NCBI GenBank assembly: GCA_035048495.1
Contig: CM068552.1
Coordinates: forward strand, 11,695,501-11,759,500
DNA length: 64,000 nucleotides
From: Euptelea pleiosperma
Lineage: Eukaryota > Streptophyta > Magnoliopsida > Ranunculales > Eupteleaceae
Reading direction: 5' to 3'
Under the pieces are notes generated by a model that did no database searches, was not told the DNA's origin, and worked only from the letters and a program-made list of their open reading frames with translations. Shown here in pieces: positions 59,897-64,000 of the stretch (positions are counted from its first letter, which is position 1; every line of letters starts with the position of its first letter). The translations under genes and the position numbers were made by a program.

Positions 59897-61310
59897 TTGG
59901 GGCACACATCAAGCAATTTGAGCATCAAAATTGTCCAGCAAAAAATCAGCCTGATTGGTGACTTATGACTATTTGGTTTCGAGCATTCTGTTTAGTACAG
60001 GCCGTACAATTGGGGAAGAACATGGTTTTCCTCATTATGTGTACCTTTTTTTCTACTTGAATTAAGCGAAAAAGGTAGCACGAATACTATTAGGTAGGAT
60101 TGAAGATGGCAGTGCAACGGAAGTCATAAACAAGACCTATTGGCAATTTTCTCCACTAATAACAAAAATGACCCATCCGTCTCCGATGATTAATGCTTTT
60201 TGCACTCTTCCCACAAAAAATACCCTATATCTCCACCACTTGCCTCGCATGAAGGTCCCCTCCCAAAATGTTTGACCCGTACCCTTTGTTAACCACCCTT
60301 AACCAACTAACCAAGGGGTTAACGTGGGTTGGGTTTAGGCCTTGAGTTACATGTCAGACATTTTGAAGGCCCTCGGGACCAGCGAATCTTTTCTCTAAAA
60401 ACAGGGGGTGTCAATTCAACAATTTTCCCAAAAAATGAAACTACAAGCAGAAAAGATCAGAAAACAGGGCCAGCAAAGAACTCAAAGTTGTGGGCAACAA
60501 GGGATTGCTTGGTGCAGCCCCTGAATCTTTAGTGAGAATAAGCAAACAGATCATCACCACCCACCCCCAAATCATAAACTTGGCATCCCAAAGAGGAAAA
60601 ATAAGCATTCTACCATGTGGTAAATCCTAGAATGAGGAATGCCAGCAACTCGTTCCATCTCACTCACCCACTTCATTGGTGCCCGTCAACATCCAAGGGT
60701 GCTTTGTTAATGTACACAAGTAAAGGAGGGTGAATTAAAAAAAAGACGCCCTGAGAGTTTTGCTGGGGTGATTTACTCGTTAACCATTGCATCTTACACC
60801 ATCACCTGACGAACATTTTTGAGATCTACCAGAATTAAGATGCTAGAACGAATGTGGGATATTTTATGCAAAGAACTAACAGGAAATCACACCTCTTCTT
60901 TTTTCTTTTCCAAGGTTAATAGGCCGATAATACTAAAAATTCTTCCAAGACTATGTTAGAAGGTATATTCAAAAAAATTATCATACCCATCAAACCTAGG
61001 AAAGCAAAAAATAAGTTCTGACAATGAAACAAAAAAGAACAGATGCTACCAGGCAATCTTGATAACCACTCGGAGAATTGTCTAACAAAACTGAAAGGTT
61101 AAAATGATTAGAGCCCTACCTCATAAAATGGTAGGTATTTTGCTTCAAGTAATTTCCCTCATTGGTAAGTAAGCCGGGATCGAACCCATGACTTCAAGGT
61201 TGTGACACAAAGGTCTCGCTAGAAAGGTCTGGCTGCGGCTTAAATTCAGAAAGTTCCAGAAATGAGGCAATCCATAATAAAGCAAAGAGTGTGACCCCCC
61301 ACCCCACCCC
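59897..61310. other. Spacer between MINPP and FANCJ
   Basis: No gene. A repeat related to 58,470-58,570 lies at 60,270-60,380. A SINE-like B-box (gggatcgaaccc, 61,176-61,187; pol III signal on the minus strand) lies just after the MINPP stop. The 3' UTR of MINPP is within the last few hundred bases. Confidence 0.5.
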
Positions 61311-63155
61311 CTATAATTCAAGTTTGTGTTTGTACGAGTGTGCTTCATCATCCTTTTTCTGCCAGAACAGCCAATGGAACAACTTTGATAACTTACTAGT
61401 AACAGGGCTTGGCTCTGGGGGGTCAAACTTTACTTTGCAGAGTGAATTGTAGTTATGTTCCAGATGGGGATCAACAATTTTTTCCTGCAAAACATTAAAA
61501 AAATTTGTCCAGATTAAGAGATAAACCATCATCCTTAGGAAAAGTTTGGGAGTTGAATGAATAGATGTACCTTGAAAACTTCAAACGGACAGAAATCAGT
61601 ACCATCACAACCCTGGGAACGTACAAACAAAATCAGAACTCAGAATTGAATAGGAGCTTGAAACAGTGAGGTTCACAAAGCTCGCAGGGATAAAACAAGC
61701 AACAGAATTATGGTAAACATGCATATAGTTATGGTAGCCATATATATGGGTAGTTGGTTACCGTATATACTGTATAATATGGTATACATGCACACAGATT
61801 TGAGAAATTGAATTAGATCAGGTCAGTAGAATCTGAGTTTTTAGACTGTGATTCGTCAACTTTCTGTTCGTTAGACCAAAATCCTTGGGACAGTGGATCC
61901 ATGCGTAATTGAGGCCTCAAGTAAGATTCCACAGGGACCTTGGATTAAACTCGAAAGTAAAAGACGAAGCAATATCATATCATATGAAAATAAGTTCTTG
62001 ACTACAGCTTACCGGCATGGGAACTGGAACTTCATTGTGCATTACTTGCACAAAATACTTGCTTGTATTGTTGGATGAACAGCTGTACAAAATCAGCATA
62101 TTATTGCCAGCAAAAGGTGCCACAATGCTGCCCCTCCAACTTATTTTCTGTGGGGGCTTTGGAGGTAGTTCCAAGGGTTGCTCACGTTGAATTCGTGCCA
62201 AGTCTAAACATTCAGATAATGCTCTCTACCCATTAGTTAGAGAAGAAAGAATAGGAAAAGTTGTACAACAACGCTAAGAGGTAATCTTCTTCACAATTAG
62301 AAACTCAGAGTCCATGTAATGTGCATGTGTGAATGTTTGCATGTGCATCCATATCATATTTGAGAGAAGTGTGAAAGAATTCTCACCAGTTCTTTCGAGA
62401 AAGAGTCCAAGCAGACAAGAGAAAGGTATAAGAGTCTCAGCATGAGCAAATCGAAGTCTTGCCTTTTCGTAAGTGCCTGGAGGAAGGTGTTCTAGAAGGA
62501 TAAAAGGAAACAATTATTAGCCAAAACAAAGTACAACAATTGGTATACCCTTAATAGTTAATATAGTGCATATTTATATATAGTGTACTTATAAAAAAAA
62601 TTATATATAGTGTAGCATTTATTTGCTCTTTTGTTGTTAATTATGTGAATTTTTGTCAATGATGTAAAAGACAACTACAATGGCCAGGGAGAAAATTCCC
62701 TAGCTTTGTGGAGAACTACGTCCTACTAATTGCGAAAAACTAAACTTTCCATATTTACGAATTTGGACATGATCAGAGGTAGTGAATGAATACCGAAGAA
62801 ATAGTCTATATTACACATTTGTCGTGCAAATCGCTGCTTGTCCACCATGTCCAATAATGAAGTTTCAAACCTTTTCCATCCAAAAGTATTCTGCAATACT
62901 ACGGAACTTGAAGGAAATGACATGGAGTGCAAGAATTCATATTCCGATAGCGGTTAAAACAATCCTTTTATTTCCCACGGAGATTCATAAGGTAAGCATC
63001 AAATAACTGAGATTACCTTCTTTAGCTTTAATAGCTTGCTCGATGGAGTGAACAACATCTAGAAGCAATGGTAATCCCATGCGATAATTGATTGATTTAC
63101 CATAACCCTTCAGTATAAAAACCTCCAAATCATCTGTCCACTCCAGCAACAAAAC
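61311..63155 (-). CDS. MINPP1: Multiple inositol polyphosphate phosphatase, C-terminal part
   Basis: A histidine acid phosphatase that removes phosphates from inositol polyphosphates, including phytate; family members are usually secretory or vacuolar. Five exons: 63155-63017, 62491-62387, 62221-62013, 61612-61571 and 61484-61311 (stop TAG at 61,311-61,313). Recognisable pieces: LLLEWTDDLEVFILKGYG, then INYRMGLPLLLDVV; HLPPGTYEKARLRFAHAET with the HAE catalytic motif; REQPLELPPKPPQK; WRGSIVAPFAGNNMLILYSC; VPVPMPGCDGTDFCPFEVF; and a tail rich in K, H and D. All four introns are GT/AG and in phase. The N-terminal RHGxRxP motif and start lie beyond the right edge. Confidence 0.92.
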
Positions 63156-64000
63156 CTAACCATGTGAAGTCATTCCCGTGTTAAGAAGCATATAAACATA
63201 CAAGAACAAATCACGACTCCAAAAACTTTACATTGCAGAACAGCACAAATGGTAATTTGTAACTAAAAAGTATGTACACAAAAGAGGTAATATTTGAACA
63301 TCAAAACATCGAAAGAAACATAAACGGAAAACAAGTAAATGGCTTCTTCCTACCATGTAATGAATCTGAAAGGAGTATAATAATGACATCATTTATTCAT
63401 TTATTGTTTATCTGGATGATGAAAACTCTCACATCACGAGGCAAACAAATGATCAGAGTACCCTTGCAAGAGCAAACCACTTGGCTAAGTCCAAATCCCC
63501 AATGTATTGTGCAAATGAAAGATAAACTGAAATTGTTAAATTTACCATGGACTCCTTATAGCTAAAGCCAGCCAGCGTAAATACAGTTTTTTTACATAGG
63601 GAATTCACTTCCCTAACTTTTGTACCTTATGTTATAATTTATTGTTCTTGATATGATCTCATTATTTCAAAAAAAAAAAGGGAAAAGGGATGACACAAAG
63701 ATAAACAGCAAAGGTGTACATGACATACAAAATGACAAGTAAACCCATTTTATGTAGTGTATACTACATATACATATCCATACACATGCCTGCATAGAAA
63801 CACAACAAATTACTTTAGATATTCAGGCTAAGAGTCAATTGATATCTATGTAACAAGGACAAGACCACGTGCCAGTGTCTGGCACCAATACGAAGTGTCA
63901 GGCACACTAACCCCACATGTCCATGCAGTTTATTGACTTTATTATATATGATGAGCTGACGATGATGTATGAATTGAGGTAATAGATGCTGATGGTGATT
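63156..64000 (-). other. MINPP intron, unfinished at window edge
   Basis: No exon recognised in the remaining 845 bp; the upstream coding part must lie outside. A 97-codon plus-strand open frame (63,272-63,565) has no family features. 63,846 onward (ctatgtaacaaggacaag, then gtgtctggcacc) resembles one end of a family B element; its other end was not found. Confidence 0.6.

Noticed and set aside
63272..63565. 97-codon plus-strand frame in the MINPP intron
   Set aside because: No recognisable motif, opposite strand to the gene, AT-rich.

Overview
The window is nuclear DNA of a flowering plant. Three recognisable plant genes lie in a background rich in MITEs, LTR retrotransposons and a LINE. 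I cannot name the species; large repeat-filled introns fit many angiosperms, and a magnoliid-like genome is only a guess.

Layout. (1) 1-13.7 kb is intergenic with no gene I can support. It is packed with foldback MITEs (at least eleven copies or fragments of one related group), tandem repeats and a 2.7-kb array that splits one MITE. (2) 13,718-17,919 (+) is a complete three-exon WOX13-clade homeobox gene (281 aa). (3) 20,810-58,310 (-) is one complete 27-exon FANCJ/BRIP1-type DNA helicase gene (1,290 aa). Every exon junction was placed by hand on GT/AG sites, and the frame stays open from ATG to TAG (3,873 nt). It is 37.5 kb long because its introns hold retroelements: a LINE with its own insertions in intron 13, and three LTR elements nested inside one another in intron 2. 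(4) 58.3-61.3 kb is a MITE-bearing spacer carrying the FANCJ promoter. (5) 61,311-63,155 (-) holds the last five exons of a multiple inositol polyphosphate phosphatase gene that continues past the right edge.

The genes are unrelated in function: a transcription factor, an interstrand-crosslink repair helicase and an inositol phosphate phosphatase. WOX and FANCJ converge on a spacer of about 2.9 kb; FANCJ and MINPP share an orientation.

I found no obviously new biochemical system. The most unusual observations are: (a) a shared promoter-like module in two different LTR families, a U-snRNA-type USE motif exactly 33 bp upstream of a TATA box; (b) a triple nest of retroelements whose outer two layers keep perfect target-site duplications; (c) a Mutator-like MITE inserted 12 bp past a FANCJ 5' splice site, which survives; (d) a cysteine-rich C-terminal region in the plant helicase; and (e) a promoter-proximal pair of E2F-like sites plus a telomere-like motif inside the FANCJ start region. 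Identities rest on family recognition and motif reading; nothing was searched against a database.
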